A DNA stretch of 64,000 bases from Motacilla alba alba (GCF_015832195.1 NC_052017.1:50607652-50671651); one strand, 5' to 3'. Shown: positions 20,915-33,727, numbered from the stretch's first letter. The notes: generated by a model from the sequence alone, not told the origin. Made by a program: numbers and translations.

Positions 20915-23900
20915 AAATATTTAAATATTAATTACAAAAGCATTTCACAATGTAAAAAATACATACTTGGAAAGTTAAATACATTATTCCTATAAACCCT
21001 AAATTCTGACTTTACTGGTATCTCCTGCTCTACTAGGAAGAAATTTTATTCCTACTCCTTGACATATTTTCAGTTCCATTTTACAATACTAATAATTTTG
21101 CTTAGTTTTTAAATTCTTTTGCACCAATGCACCACAAAAAGTAGATGTTTTGAAAAAATGCAGTGAATTTCCATTGTTTTCATACATTTCTTACACTAGT
21201 CCCAGTAGGGGCAGATAGGTTCACACCCTGTCCCTTTTTTGGGAGGGCTAACCTCAAGAGTAGTGCACATATATCTTCCAATTCACACTCAGAAACAGAG
21301 GAGCATACAGACAATAATTTCCCAAAGCAATGGTGAGGTTCAGGGGTTTTATTCCCTGTGGCATGAAACCAAGTCTTCTTTACTTCCTCTTTGTCTCCAA
21401 ATTTGAAGTGCAGGAGTACAATAGGATCAAAGTTCCTCTACATGGCTTCTGTGGGTGCACAGACCTGTCCTTGGGTTGGCCCACGGGTAAATAGCACACC
21501 TGACTTTCCCCACTGCTCTACAAACAGTCAACGCAAACTATGCATCACTTGAGGTCTACTTCAATTATCAAAATAATGTTTTATCAGGACATGGTTTGTG
21601 CACAATCTGTGTTCTGGATCTGTGCGTGGGATTTAATTCATCCAGAGGTCTGGACTACAAATAGTTTGCCTCCTTATCTTCTCTTAGCCCCTCCAAACAG
21701 GAGTCCAGCTGTCTCCCAGTTAGGAATCATGCTGATGATTCAAGAGCCACCCACACAACAGTACTTTTTTTTTTCCAGCAAGCATTGCAATTGCTGATAA
21801 GTGTGGGTAAATAATATGATCTGTAAAAGAACATTATGGAATTATGGAGTGTAATGTATCCACCCATCTGAAAGATTTATTTGACCAATATATCAACCAT
21901 CAGGGAACTTGAAGCACTGTCATGTGTTTTCAGAATTAGAAAAATTGTCTAGCACAATAAATGTATGTACTTCATTAGTGCTGGGGATGTGTCATTTTAG
22001 CAAAGTATAGGAAAAATCAAAGTCAGTCAGGGGGAAGCAAACCTAATTATTTAAGAGATAAATCTGTGGTTTTTCAGACAAATTATGGGACTTTCCTTTA
22101 CTAGGGAGACAGCTCATACCATAAGATCAATACTCAGGAGTTTGATGTAAGTTTGGAGCAAAAGTTCAAGGTCTACTAAAGACATTCATATACCTACCTT
22201 TCTTTACAAGTGCAGGTACTACTGATCACACCAATGAAGTGCCTCTGTTCATAAAAATAAAAGAAAAGAATATAAGGCCAGCCTGTACTGATGATGTCCT
22301 GATTCTCCTTCTTCTTACACTTTTCTTTGAGACATTTAAGTTTGCTAATGTTCAGGATGTTCAGCAAAGTTAATTTTCTTGTGACAAATTGACCAATAGT
22401 GGTGCTTGGAGACACATTGTGTGACGGATTCAATTACATAACCTTGTCAGTAAGCTTTTTTTTTTGCTTGCCTAAAGTAAAATCTAATAACGAAAAAATA
22501 TTTCAAGAACCTTGATTTCTATTTTACTTGGAAGTTCAGAAAAGTAGGTATTAGTAGGTTTAAATAAGATTTTGACTGGTGTATACCTTTGTTGAAAATC
22601 AAACCTTCGCTCTTCAGTCACTGACATTAGAAAATCATACCCAAAACATAAATATATCAAACTAGCTGTCAGGATTGCCGAGGCATTAGATATTATTCAT
22701 GTAGTATTCAGTTGCTCTGTTTTTCACAAATTATGATAAACTGAAAATCTGGGACAATGTCACTTTGTCTTTCAAGGTAAGATATTTTTGGTCCATCATA
22801 TGAATGTGGTTTGGGGAAAAGTTGGTGGAAATATAATATTACTAATCATTGGTAATATTTATTTGACAACAGAGGGTATATGTAATTCCAAATGTAATTT
22901 CCAAAAGGCTGTCATAAACTTTTTTTTTCCTCCAAAAATTGAACAGCGCTTGAAACAATACAACAAGATGCACATGAGATTGTTTACTACTTTCTGCTCT
23001 AGGGAACTAATTTAAATACACAATATGGACTTTAAGGGGTTTGTTTATGTGTTTTGGGCTTCCTTTTTTCCCTTTGGCCCAGCTCCTAGTTTCAGAAACA
23101 GTTGCTATTTGTTGTAAGCACTGGAATAGCACACTCACAATTCCACCAGAGACATAAGCAGGTTATTAACAGCTGGAGAGTAAATTCCAAGTCAAACAGT
23201 ACCATATTGTTTCTGTTCCTCAAATGCTATTTTCATGCATATTAGCAAAATAATTACACTTTCCTTTCACAAGGAAAAAATATTTATAACAAGAATTATG
23301 ATACTTCATGGAAACTAGAGTCATTGCAGCTAAATCTAACTTGTGTGCTGACTATTTTTCACTAGAAAAGGCTTGACAAAAAGTTTACTAAAAATTGTAC
23401 TCTATAAAAAAAAATCACAAAGTAATAATAAAGTTATGGAGGGCTAATCTCATTCCTTCTCTTTTTCTATTATCTTTGTTTCCAATGATGGCAACTGCAG
23501 GAAAGAAGCTGTATTAGAGGAAGATAGTCCTGTAGAGGGTTCCCTAATGCTCTGAGGGAAAAAAAATTCAATTTCTTTCTTTTGTTATTAGTTCTTAAAA
23601 GGTATGGACTGAGTCATGCAGGATCCAAGGTAATGTAGTTCCAACTGACACTGCATGGATCCAGATCCATGGATCTGAGCTTGGCACAAGCTTCATTTCA
23701 TGCCTACAGAGACTTCTCAATCTGTCAGACCTTTGAGGGTATGGGCCTGAACCACTCTGAGTGAAATTTGCAAGGCAGTTTTCGCACCTACATATTACTA
23801 AATAATATGCCTCTCCAGTGAGAGGCACCTACATGAGACATAAATTCAAGGTGCCTGTCTGCCAAATAGAAATGTACTTCCATGAAATAACCACAACATG

Positions 23901-26069
23901 AACCATTCAATTAGCTCATGCTTTTTTCTCAAACTGTTACAAGGACCAATGAAGAAAAAAAATCCATTTGTGAAACCCCATTTGTCCCTATGTGATTTTA
24001 GTCTCTCTATATATTTAAGGGTTAAGATATGTAGTGGATCAATACTACCCCAGTGTGAATTCACATTCAGATGTCAGCTGAAATGGGAGAACACACTTAA
24101 AACAAAGTAACAAATAAGGTTTCCCCTAAAATGCCTTTTTCTTAACTTTTAATCAGTGTCATTTCAACAATACTTTTCTCATGGCACTGACACACTGCTG
24201 TTCTCAACTGAAATGCAGAAGTCAAGGACCAGATCTTATTTCTGTTCTTGCCTTTTACACTACAATTGGTATTAATGACTGGAAGAACACTAAAATAAAT
24301 TGATTTCTGGAATGTTGTTTTAATGTAAATTCAGCAGTGATTATAGCAACCATCCTATACTGGCTTTCTACCCATTGCTATCAGAAAATGCATCTTCCAT
24401 TCTGTCAGTACTTGAAGAAAAAGACCGCAACAAAATAAGACCCTTCCAATTACACTCCAAATTTTATATCCCACTTGCTGTATATCATCCATAGAGTTGG
24501 ACAGGTTAAGATCCTCAGATAATCTCAAGCATCACTGGTTTAAATTGCCTTAAATTGTCCTATACTGCACCTTTGCCTGTATTGTCATGAGTGATGATGT
24601 GTGCCAGGTACATTCAGACTCATAGTTTTTTGCCAGTCTCTTCTAGATAAATTCAGGTGAGATGTGAGGATATCAAACGCAGCTACCATAGCCTGCTCTG
24701 CCTGTGCTCATGCTGTTTTGAAGTTCACCAAGCGATTTTACTGTTCAAAATATCTTGTTAAAATTTGAACGGAGATGTTTTTGTTAAAAATATGTCAGTT
24801 TATCTTCATAATGCTAAAGTCCTAAAACTCTAGGAATCTGGAGATCATCTGAGAGGCTGAGGTAGACCTGATCTTGCTGTCTCAAAAATTATTAGAATTT
24901 ACTGCAATAAAAATGAGGTGGGGGGAATCCATTTCAATAACAAAGAGTACCCTACTTCATATGAGGGCTACAAAAAATGTTTCATAAAACAAGTGTTCAT
25001 TTCACTTCTTCAGCAGACTTGTCTGAGCAGACTTTAATCCTCTAGTTAAGCATGTGTATAAATGCTCATATGGATGAAGACATTCTTCTCTGAGCCTTTG
25101 GTTGTGGGGTGATGTAGATGGACTGAGACAACTCAAGATCAGCTTTCTTCCCTGCAGGTGAGGCCATGTGTGCAAGGCTTACAGCACCTGTAACATGGGA
25201 TGAACACAATCTTCCTAACAGTGACACTTCTCCTATTGGCACATGCTACAGTCAGTAAACAAAATCCTATGTTAGTCTCTGGGGTAACTAGCTCCTGCTA
25301 TATCTGCCTGTGAGTTGGATCCATTTATCTGTCACAAAAATAATAAAAAAAACCAAACCCAAAACCAAAGAAACAATACCAAAAAAAGCCCCATAGTTGA
25401 ACTGCCTTTGTGGCGCAAAGATAATGAAGCCTGTAGGGTTTCTGAAGAGAAAGTAGTCAAAAATTTTTAGTGAGCAAATCTGAGCTAGTAGGTAAGGGGC
25501 TTGTTTTGGAGGGTTTTTGTCCAGGGGGAGGAGAGGTGAGGAGAACAGGAATTGCTGTTAATATTTAACTAGCTATGCCTTATCATCACAGAATCATAGC
25601 TTGAGTCTTAAGTCTGCAGACTTTCCTCACAGGATCATAAGGAGTCAAATTTTTCACAGTATCCTGAATCTGCCAAAGACAAGGAGCAGCTTTCATGAGG
25701 AACTACTAAGACAAACACCTTACATTCATATTTGGGAAGTGCAGGTGTCATGCGTGGGCCTCCTTTTTCAGGGAGTGTACTTGTCCTTTCTCTTGGATCC
25801 TACTTTCCCATAGATTTGTTCTCCTGAATTCCTGCCTCACAAGTCTGTGAAATGATTCATTGCCCCATAACCTTTCCTACCAAAAAAGTAAATCAATAGG
25901 ATCAACTCAAACCTTATCATATTTTTTAGCCTTAAAGTCTAGAAATTATAATGAACAGAAAAGCACATTTTGAAAAAAATCTACAAATACTCTGTCAGTT
26001 CGTTCTCTCAAGTCAACACAAGGTACCGTGCATTATGTTCTCAGTAAATGGATGTTTAGCTTTAAGAAC
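20915..26069. other. unique AT-rich interval
   Basis: No gene was recognised. The part from about 21190 to 21560 is less AT-rich and has a possible minus-strand polyadenylation signal (ggttttattcc, 21337-21347), so it could be an unrecognised LTR fragment. An A-rich CAAA-type low-complexity tract lies at 25334-25388. A perfect 7-2-7 inverted repeat (atggatccagatccat) is at 23655-23670. Confidence 0.5.
25334..25388. repeat. A-rich (CAAA)-type low-complexity tract
   Basis: The stretch is almost entirely A with scattered C, in units such as aaaccaaacccaaaaccaaa. Similar tracts occur at 35332, 37558 and 41837. Confidence 0.85.
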
Positions 26070-26142
26070 TTGAACTCTCACTGAGTTATCAGGACAACTT
26101 AGCCACTTAAAGTTAAACACCTAAGGTTAAGAATGTGCTTTT
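26070..26142 (+). repeat. ancient amniote repeat relic
   Basis: The order tgaactctcactgagttatc, gacaacttagccac, ttaaagttaaacacctaagg and ttaagaatgtgct follows the old amniote repeat 'cactgaagtcaatgggactt ... cttaaagttaagcacatgct', with moderate identity. The repeated ttaaagttaa core is the strongest anchor. Confidence 0.55.
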
Positions 26143-28270
26143 TTGGTATATTGATAGCACAGTGACAAGATTATCAGCTATTGGCAAACACAAGTCTAAA
26201 CATTAATTTTTTTTTAATTTTTCTTTTCTTAGTCATTTTTCATAAGGAAGGAAAAGTGAAGAAATTCCAAAGGTGAAATATTTTGATTAGAAGTTGAAAT
26301 ATTTCAATGGGAAAAAACTTTTCTAATACGTCATGGCAACTGTATTTTGGTTGTTTCATGGTTCTGTATTCTATGCAGCCTTGATTACTTTCCCATCGGG
26401 AATTTTGATGGAGAGGAAAAGCAATGTTCTCCTTAAAAACATTGTTCTTCTTAAAGCCTCTGACCTATGGACTGTGATGAAGGTCTAAGTTAGGTAAATA
26501 TACTTACTGTAGGTGACTATCATAGCCTTCCCAATTGAAAATATTTTACCTTTTAGAACACAGAGTCATAAGCTTCCAAGAGCTCTATGAAGAAACAGGA
26601 ATTTTTTTGTGGAGAGGAAGAGTGTGGTGATCAGCCACACTTGCAAAATGCATATACAAGAAGTACAGCATGAGACACAGTAATTTATTGATTTTTTTTT
26701 TCCTGGCCCTCTGCACAGTGTTGAATGACCCCTTTTCAAAATATTCCATGATTGTTGCAATAGAACCTGTCAGAGTTGCCATCAGTTTCAAAATGCCTAC
26801 TCTAAAGTATCGTTTCATCTGGTTTTAGCACAGGTGTTTTTTTGGCAGGCATATATAAAATGAGGCATGCCCTAAAATCCTTTATTTAGCAGATTGTGAC
26901 TAGCTGTTGCTGCAGACACCCAGCATTTAATAAAGGGTTTATGTTATTGCTGCAGCTTGAATACATACTTGGAAAGGAAAAAAAAGTTTTTTTGCCTTTT
27001 TACTTGCTTCATAGGCCAGTGACCTTTATAAATTACAGCAAATCTCTGCTGAATGAAGGATGAGGGAAAAGGGGAAAACATTAAGATATTTTGTCCTACT
27101 TTTTTGTGGCATGTTGAAAACAATCACAGTGCCTATTTGTCATGTTCTAGCTTTGTCTCCCTTTTGCAGTAGTTTCTGACAGGCTGAATGAAGAAAATCT
27201 AAGTGAAGATGAATTGGCAAAGGTATCACTTCGGGTCTGTCTAATTCTGAAGCAGATGAAAAACATATATAATACCAGGATGTTAAAGTGAAGGAAACAT
27301 TACCGTCAAGGGACTGCAGGGATAAAACAGAAATCCTTTGGGCAATTTTGGCAACAAATGAATAATCTAAATGTGTTTCTCATAATTCAGGATCTTCAGT
27401 CTTCGTGCTATTTGTAACATTACAGTAACAAGCAGGCTGTTCAAAATGGAAAGAAGTGAGCAAGGTGAACAAACATAGAAATAATAGTTCCAAGAACAGA
27501 GGAAAATGCAAAAAAAAAATCCCTAATATCAATATTTATTTGTGCTGAAAATTTTTTTTCATGGGGGGGCATGTATTTCTGTTTTGACTTATTTAAAACA
27601 AGATGAGGGAAATACTCACAAGCAGATGACACAGAAAAATCCTTCCTCAGCAGTGGAATAGATGGGGTGAATATTGCCACTCTTTCATGCAAGAGATGTA
27701 TACCTGAAAAATCTAAAAAACTCTGGTGATCCTGGGGAGTGTGTCAAGGTCCATAGGAAGCTGCTCCACCCAGGGAGGTCCACATACTGCCAGGAGTGTA
27801 GTATCCAGCCAAATGCCAGTGCCTGGAGGATACACCCTGAGCCCACCTTGAGCCAGCTTCCCTCTTCCCTTCACTACCTAAAGCAAATATTCAAGGTCTC
27901 ATAATGGTGGTCACCAGGAATCAGGGGCTAAGGATCATGTCCTGACCATATTCTTTCATTCAGAGAGGAAAAGAGATATTCAGACCTCATTCCTGTGCAA
28001 GAAAACTGCCCAATATGTTACAGTTTTCACACTGTACAATCATTGAGCTACTAATCCTGTTTCCTTTGTGCAGTTCAGTGGCAAGAAAGCTACTCAGCCA
28101 TGCTTGTGCCTGCTCACAAAAGCTTGCTCTCTCCCTCTCTGTAGATTAATGCTGGAGACACATTATTTCATAAATAACAATATGATCATATATAAACTCT
28201 CTAGGCAATTTACTACAGGCAGATTGTGAGCAAGACAAGTTCGTAGAGACGAACTGAAAGACCTTTATGC
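26143..28270. other. intergenic sequence, nothing recognised
   Basis: AT-rich sequence. A slightly GC-richer unique patch lies at 27720-27900. No coding frame or repeat family was identified. Confidence 0.5.
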
Positions 28271-28450
28271 AAAAGTTTGATTGGCTTCCCCTGAGTTCTG
28301 AGGAAAATTTTACTAGTGGCCTGCATCTAAAAATGATTGAAGCTTAGTTAACAAATCAAGTTAAGAGAATCAAAATTCTGTTTTTATTCAAAGCTGGTTT
28401 ATACTACGGTTTTCCCATTCAGTTCAGTAGAATAATTCTCGACTGACAGC
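28271..28450 (+). repeat. copy A of a diverged paired 180-bp element
   Basis: This segment aligns colinearly, on the same strand, with 29281-29460. Shared anchors are aaaattttactagtgg (28304; ...tgctagtgg in B), agttaacaaatca (28346), a ttttattc/ttatttcc block, and agttcagtagaataattct (28421; agttcggggaactattct in B). Offsets between anchors vary only from about 1,009 to 1,012 bases. Divergence is high. The 3' part resembles cores of ancient amniote repeats (a 'ccattcagttcagtagaat' type text), so it may be an old retroposon family or a duplicated regulatory element. No coding potential was seen. Confidence 0.65.
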
Positions 28451-29280
28451 ACTTTCAAACTAGATCCAAAATTTATCTTCTACAGCTTAAAAGATAAATA
28501 TCACATCTGAAAATAAATTTAGACCATTAGAACTACTTGAAATTTTTCAGTAATTATTCTTGCTCCAAAATTTTCCTTTACAGAAAAAAAAAAATTAGAA
28601 AAAATCTTGATATTGCTGTTGTTTTAAAAAAAATTATTGTTTGCGTACAAGGTTTTCTAATGTTTATTGGAAATATTATGGACTTGTTTTTTTCTTTGCT
28701 GACCTGATTTTAGCAAAAAGAAACATCTGGATATCCGCAGGGATATTTCCAATTCAACAGTTCAAAAGAAAAAAATGCAGATGCTTGCATTTTGCAAACA
28801 AATTGCCAAACCTCCAGAATAGATCTGTTTCACACAGTTTCAAATGTAAATTACATCAAGTAGTTCAAAATGTGTCATGAAACCTCATATTCTTTTTCAG
28901 CCACCTGTACAGACTAATTGATGTTACATCATCTCTGCCTTTTTTACAAACTGAATTTCTGCCACAGTCACTGTTATTATGAATTTGCTGCCTGTTCAGG
29001 AGAAGCAGTCACAAAGGGAATTCAGCAAACAGAGGAACGACAGTGTCTCATTGAAATTACTCCCCCACAAAACTGGTATGAGGCAGAGAGTGTGGGAGGC
29101 ACAGAGAGGATTATCTTCACGTTGTAGATTGATAGGCACCACATGGCCTGATCCTACGGGGCAATGTCTGTGACAGTCACTTCATACAGACAGACCTTAA
29201 TGCACTCTCTGCAATGATTTCTTCAGGCCTGTAACACCAGGGAATGATGTCACGCAAGGCTCTGACGCATGTTTTTTTGA
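28451..29280. other. spacer between the paired elements
   Basis: AT-rich sequence with no sign that the homology of copies A and B extends through it. A-runs lie at 28584-28594. No gene or named repeat was recognised. Confidence 0.5.
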
Positions 29281-29460
29281 AAGAAGTCTGATTACCTTTT
29301 CATGGATGCTGATTAAAATTTTGCTAGTGGTTTAAATGGAAATAAAAAATCCTAAGTTAACAAATCACACACAGCCAGAGAAATTTTGACTTTATTTCCA
29401 ACAGCTTTAGATATACCGGTGTGTCCCCAGTGAGTTCGGGGAACTATTCTTGATTAATGG
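29281..29460 (+). repeat. copy B of the diverged paired 180-bp element
   Basis: Anchors shared with copy A are aaaattttgctagtgg (29315), agttaacaaatca (29355), ctttatttcca (29390) and ccagtgagttcggggaacta (29428). It also holds ataccggtgtgtcccc, a text typical of ancient amniote repeats ('accggtgtaa...'). The pair could be independent insertions of one old family or a tandem duplication with a lost middle. Confidence 0.65.
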
Positions 29461-31623
29461 CCCAAGAAAATTATCATGGGTGGCAAGTATAATATGAAAG
29501 TCAGCGTTCTGATAGCTACCCTAGTGGGAACAAAATTTCAATAATGTGATATAGTTATGCTTATTAGGCTTATCATCTATTACAAATGCAAGTGAACGTC
29601 CTTACTGCACTCATTTGATTTCAGGAGCCACCAAGACGCTGGATGAAAGACAGCAAATGAGTTTCATTTTTCACACCTTTTCTCCACAGCCACCAACAGT
29701 TCATCCATTCTGAGATGACATCCTAACTTGTATAGGCAAAAGTGTCTCCCAGTGACTAGATCATTCCCAGCCCAGGACACGTCCTTCATCTTTAGCTTCA
29801 TGCTCTTCATTTTTCTGGTGGCAGGTCACTTATTGTTGCTGTGTACTCTGCCGGGTGTCTTCCTCTCCTCCTGAAGAATTGTGTGGGGTCCTGAGCATCC
29901 CTGTTCTTATTCCCCTTCTCTTCTTCTTCTTCTTTTGTCTCATTTCCCTGCATTGTCTCATGAGTGAGTAAAATTTCACCTCTTCCTTTTGCACTGGTGA
30001 TTCCCACACCTTGCCTTCTCTTCTAGACCAGGTTTTGGTCTAGAGCAAAATTTTAACTTGTCTCTGTAGCTGTTCACTAACAATCTAAATTGTAAGAATA
30101 AAATTCCTATTTTTTGTCACCAAGACCTCATCAACACCACCATCATTATTGTTCCCACTGTTCAGGCTAACATGAGACATCATCTTCAGCACAGCTTATT
30201 CCTTGGATTCACACATTTAGGGAACAATGTCTGATAAGTTGTCATTATTAAGACAAAGCCTTTCCTGTCCATGTAAGCAATTAAAATTTGTCATTCTGGC
30301 ATCCTTTGTTTGGGGCCTCAACTACTGCAGGTTACTTTTCTCTGGCTTTGAAAAATGTGTGTTTGCCCTGAGGACATGCATGCAGAATGCAGCTGCAGAC
30401 AGTACTTTTTATGCTGTGACACTGTCTGTCTTCACTGCTGTGACAGACGCTTGGCTCCCAATTCTCTGCTGTAAAAGGCATTCACTGCGTCTCCTCATTT
30501 GTAAAGAGTACTCAGGCTGGTTCCCAGCGCTCTGTCTTTCAAACTTAATTTCATATTGAAATAAAGCTGCCAGTGGTGGCTTAGCGAGCTGAGCCACAGC
30601 CATAGTACAGAAAGAATTTTCCTCTTCTCTGCAGCAGAGTGGTGCCTTGTTAAGACCCAAGCAGTGGGTCATTCAGGTCTCTCCATGGTCTCTTGCCTAC
30701 TTCTTTAAGCCCTATGGGAATAGAAAATTTTGCTCTGATGTCCTTAACCATGTATTCAAGTACTACCACTAATAACTTGGAAAAAAAATTAGAAAACTTG
30801 CTATGTCAGCACAGAAATAGTCTTTCTCAAAAGCTCTACCTAGAAGAGGAGTTAGGATCACTGTCCAATAACTGTCACGTTAACACATGGCAGCAATTAC
30901 AGCTTGAAAAATAAGATGCAAGTGAAAAGCTACTTTTTCATCCATCTTAAATTCTTCTACATATAATGAGACAGGTGAAAAATGTTTTACTTGGAGGTAG
31001 ATGTCGCTTCTGAAAGCTTTTAGTCACTAATTACAAAGAGGCTTTGCTTTGTAGCATACTTAATGTCAATTCTTCAGCAAATTCTGGTTTAAAAAAATAG
31101 TTGTAATATTAATTGATATGTGATTAAGTTGCCATTTTTTCTAAGATTTCTGTGCTAAAGTATTTTTCTTGTCATTGTAGACTTATTCGTGTTAAAAACA
31201 ATTATGTGTAAGGGGTTGTTTCAAGAAGTTCAGAATGTTTTAACAAGTTAAAATTTGATAAATTAAACTATGCTTAAAGAAATATATATGTATATATATA
31301 CACACATCACATCAGGCTGGGCACTTCTCCATAACAGGAAAGGCATCCAAAGATTTTTGTCTTGCCCGACAATTGCAGTGATGAACTAATGCCTGGGCTA
31401 TCCTGCAAAGTAGATTTTGTGGTTCTTGACATGTCATATACAGTAATTTTTGTCTGCAGTTAATGAAGAGGGATAAAGGCTCCCCCAGAATGCAGCTGAA
31501 TTTGAGGTGTGGTAGTTGCCATTCTATAATCACTTATTCCAGGGCCTAAAGTTGTAGCAGTGAAGTTGTCTTGAATTTTATGCCTCAGTTTTTGACTATC
31601 TAACAGGAATCAAATTGTCTTTC
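29461..31623. other. intergenic sequence, nothing recognised
   Basis: It contains a CTT-type microsatellite at 29919-29936 and a TA/CA patch at 31281-31306. A 110-codon frame at 30227-30559 (+) overlaps an 87-codon frame on the opposite strand, and neither resembles a known protein. Confidence 0.5.
31281..31306. repeat. (TA)n/(CA)n microsatellite
   Basis: Alternating purine-pyrimidine run aatatatatgtatatatata followed by cacaca. Confidence 0.85.
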
Positions 31624-31628
31624 ACTAT
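31624..31628. repeat. left target-site duplication ACTAT
   Basis: ACTAT precedes the LTR edge and is repeated at 33295-33299. Confidence 0.8.
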
Positions 31629-33294
31629 TGTAGTAGTTTAGGTTTTCCAATTTCAGATTCGCAGCCAATGCACCAATTAATGTGGGTTCAGTGCTGGCCA
31701 AATGCCCATGTACCCTCTAGAATGATTTACACATTCCCTGCTGTGAGACAGGATTAGGAGGAAGGCAAAGCTTTCAAAAAGTTTTTAAAGTTTTTCAAAA
31801 CTTTAAAAGGGTATAAAGGAAACTTTATTAACAATAACTAAAAGAAAGAATAATAAGAGTAAGAATAAAACCTTTGGTAAGAACACTTCTCCTCCCCGGT
31901 ACAATCTTTTCTTTCCCACTAACAACATACAGAAACAATTCGGTCAGTTTATCACCTCCAGAATAGTCTTTCTTTGGCTCACTTTGGGAGAGGAGTCTCT
32001 CTTTTCATGCTATGGAGACTTCTCCTCAAGAAAACAGTTCTCTCATGGCTTTTAATTTCCATGAATAGCAGCTGCCCAGGAATCTGCAATCATGAAGTCC
32101 TTCCCATCTCTTGCAGCCTTCCCACAGCTGTGTTCATGGTACAAGTAAACTATGGGGTACTATTTTAAGGTACCTCATAAGCTGACATGAGTTGATCAAG
32201 ATGAGCTGTTCAAGAGCAAAGGTTCTCGTTATGTATCTCTGAGATATCTTCATCTCTGGGAACAGAGGTCTTCTTCTTTCATTGGGTCAAAGAATCTTCA
32301 TCACTCTTCTCTCTCTCTCTCTGTTCAAACTTCTCATGGGATCACCGGTACTTCAACATCTGCTTGCTTTAGTATAGATGCCTTTGCTCATATCTACAAA
32401 TTGAACACTTCATGCCCCGTACCTTTCAATGAGTTAGAGGGAAAAAGAGTCTGATGTATCAATTATATCTTCTCCACAGCCTTACAAGAGGATTTCAGCC
32501 CAGGAACGAGGCATCTCCTCAATCCCTCCCATCTGGGACTTGACTTCTTCTTACTGAACTTCATGTCTCATGTTATTCTCTCTGTATCTTCACTCTCCTT
32601 TTCCTTCACTTGAGAGAGAAAATTGATGTTTTTAGGTTTCATTAACTAAAAGAGCTAATATCTCGCCCAGGGCCTGCACATGATTACATGACCCAGTCCA
32701 GGCAGCAGCCAAAGCAGTCGCGATGATGGATCTTCAGGCCGCACTGGGGTATCTGCATCAGGATCTCAGGAGGCCTGGCCAGAGTGGCGGTGGCCGCTCT
32801 GGCTACATGGCTGGTCTCCAGCCCCTGCTTCATTCAATTCCAGCTGAGGGCTGGAAAGCTGATGGCTTTCTCCTCTCCCTGCCCAGCAGCTGCTGGGGCC
32901 AGGCCTGGCCCCTCTGGGCCACACAGGCGGGCAGCGGGGCAGGGCCTAATGTCAGCAAGTTGTTATCAGCCCCAGCCTGGCCCTACCTTGGCTGGGGGCC
33001 CCATGGCCTCCCCTCCCCTGCCAGGCCACCAGGCCAGGAGGGGAGGGGGGAACTTCTTTCTCCAAAGGCAGGCAGTAAGAGAGTTTTTCCCAGGGTTTGT
33101 GTGTTTTTAACATGCATGTTCACAGAGGCACGTTCAGCTTTCTAGTGGTTTAACACAGTGTCAACATTCAAAACTAGTCACTGATTGGTTTTGTCAGGCA
33201 CAGAGGAAACTTCTAGCAGCTTCTCTTAGAAAATCACTTCCATGTCCAGCTTCTTCCCTGCTCTCCAAAAATCAACTAGTATAAAACCAGCACA
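31629..33294 (-). mobile_element. long solo LTR (1,666 bp) of an avian endogenous retrovirus
   Basis: Plus-strand edges are TGTAGTAGTTTAGG at the left and ...ATAAAACCAGCACA at the right, so on the minus strand the LTR starts TGTGCTGGTTTTATACTAG and ends AACCTAAACTACTACA. The flanks carry a perfect 5-bp duplication ACTAT. A minus-strand polyadenylation signal is visible as TTAATAAAGTTTCC (plus text ggaaactttattaa, about 31818-31831). Between 32690 and 33060 there is a marked GC-rich block with phrases such as ggcggtggccgctctgg and ggggccaggcctggcccc. No gag, pol or env remains are present, so the provirus recombined to a solo LTR. Frames at 32723-33145 and 32784-33110 (+) are products of the stop-poor GC-rich block and antisense to the LTR. 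A 5-bp duplication fits an ERVL- or gamma-like element; I do not name the subfamily. Confidence 0.85.
32305..32322. repeat. (CT)n microsatellite inside the LTR
   Basis: The run tcttctctctctctctctg is directly visible. Confidence 0.85.
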
Positions 33295-33299
33295 ACTAT
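33295..33299. repeat. right target-site duplication ACTAT
   Basis: It matches 31624-31628 and follows the CA edge at 33293-33294. Confidence 0.8.
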
Positions 33300-33702
33300 G
33301 TTTTCTATTTAGGCTGCCAGTTATTTGGAGCAATAGTTATTTTAAAAATGCATATATGTCCTACCTATAGTAGGGCTTATCTTGCAGGTATTTCCCAATG
33401 CTACCGCACTACATATTGACAAAAATTAAGAATTCTTTGAAAGGAAAATAATTCTTTTTTGTCTTCTTTGCCCTGTTAGTTCTTTTACAGTCTCTTAGCC
33501 GGCAAATAAAATTGAGAGTATTGTTGCTTTTCCCTCTGGCAAACCTGGGCTATATGTTCTAGCTGGCATAGTTGAATTCAACTCCAGCTTCAGTATTTGC
33601 CCTAGTTTCTCCTTGGTTGCAAAAGTGAAAGACTAAGCACTTTAGATTGATTCCACCAAAGGGATAATGAAGATTCTGTGGAGATTGTAGTTTTAGGAAT
33701 GT

Positions 33703-33727
33703 TTCTTTTTCTTTCTTTCTTTCTTTT
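33703..33727. repeat. (CTTT)n microsatellite
   Basis: The run tttctttttctttctttctt is directly visible. Confidence 0.85.

Noticed and set aside
23655..23670. Perfect 7-2-7 inverted repeat atggatccagatccat
   Set aside because: It is too short, with a 2-base loop and no other element; consistent with chance.
25583..25602. atcacagaatcatagc as a CR1 tail on minus
   Set aside because: The following bases do not continue into the expected CR1 3'-UTR text, so the match is too short.
28271..29460. Paired element as LTRs of a small provirus or as a ~1-kb tandem unit
   Set aside because: The copies lack TG...CA edges and target duplications, and the homology does not extend through the spacer, so neither model is supported.
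32723..33145. 140-codon open frame on plus, rich in G, P and W
   Set aside because: It falls in the GC-rich block of the minus-strand solo LTR, has a second open frame overlapping it in another phase, and matches no known protein.
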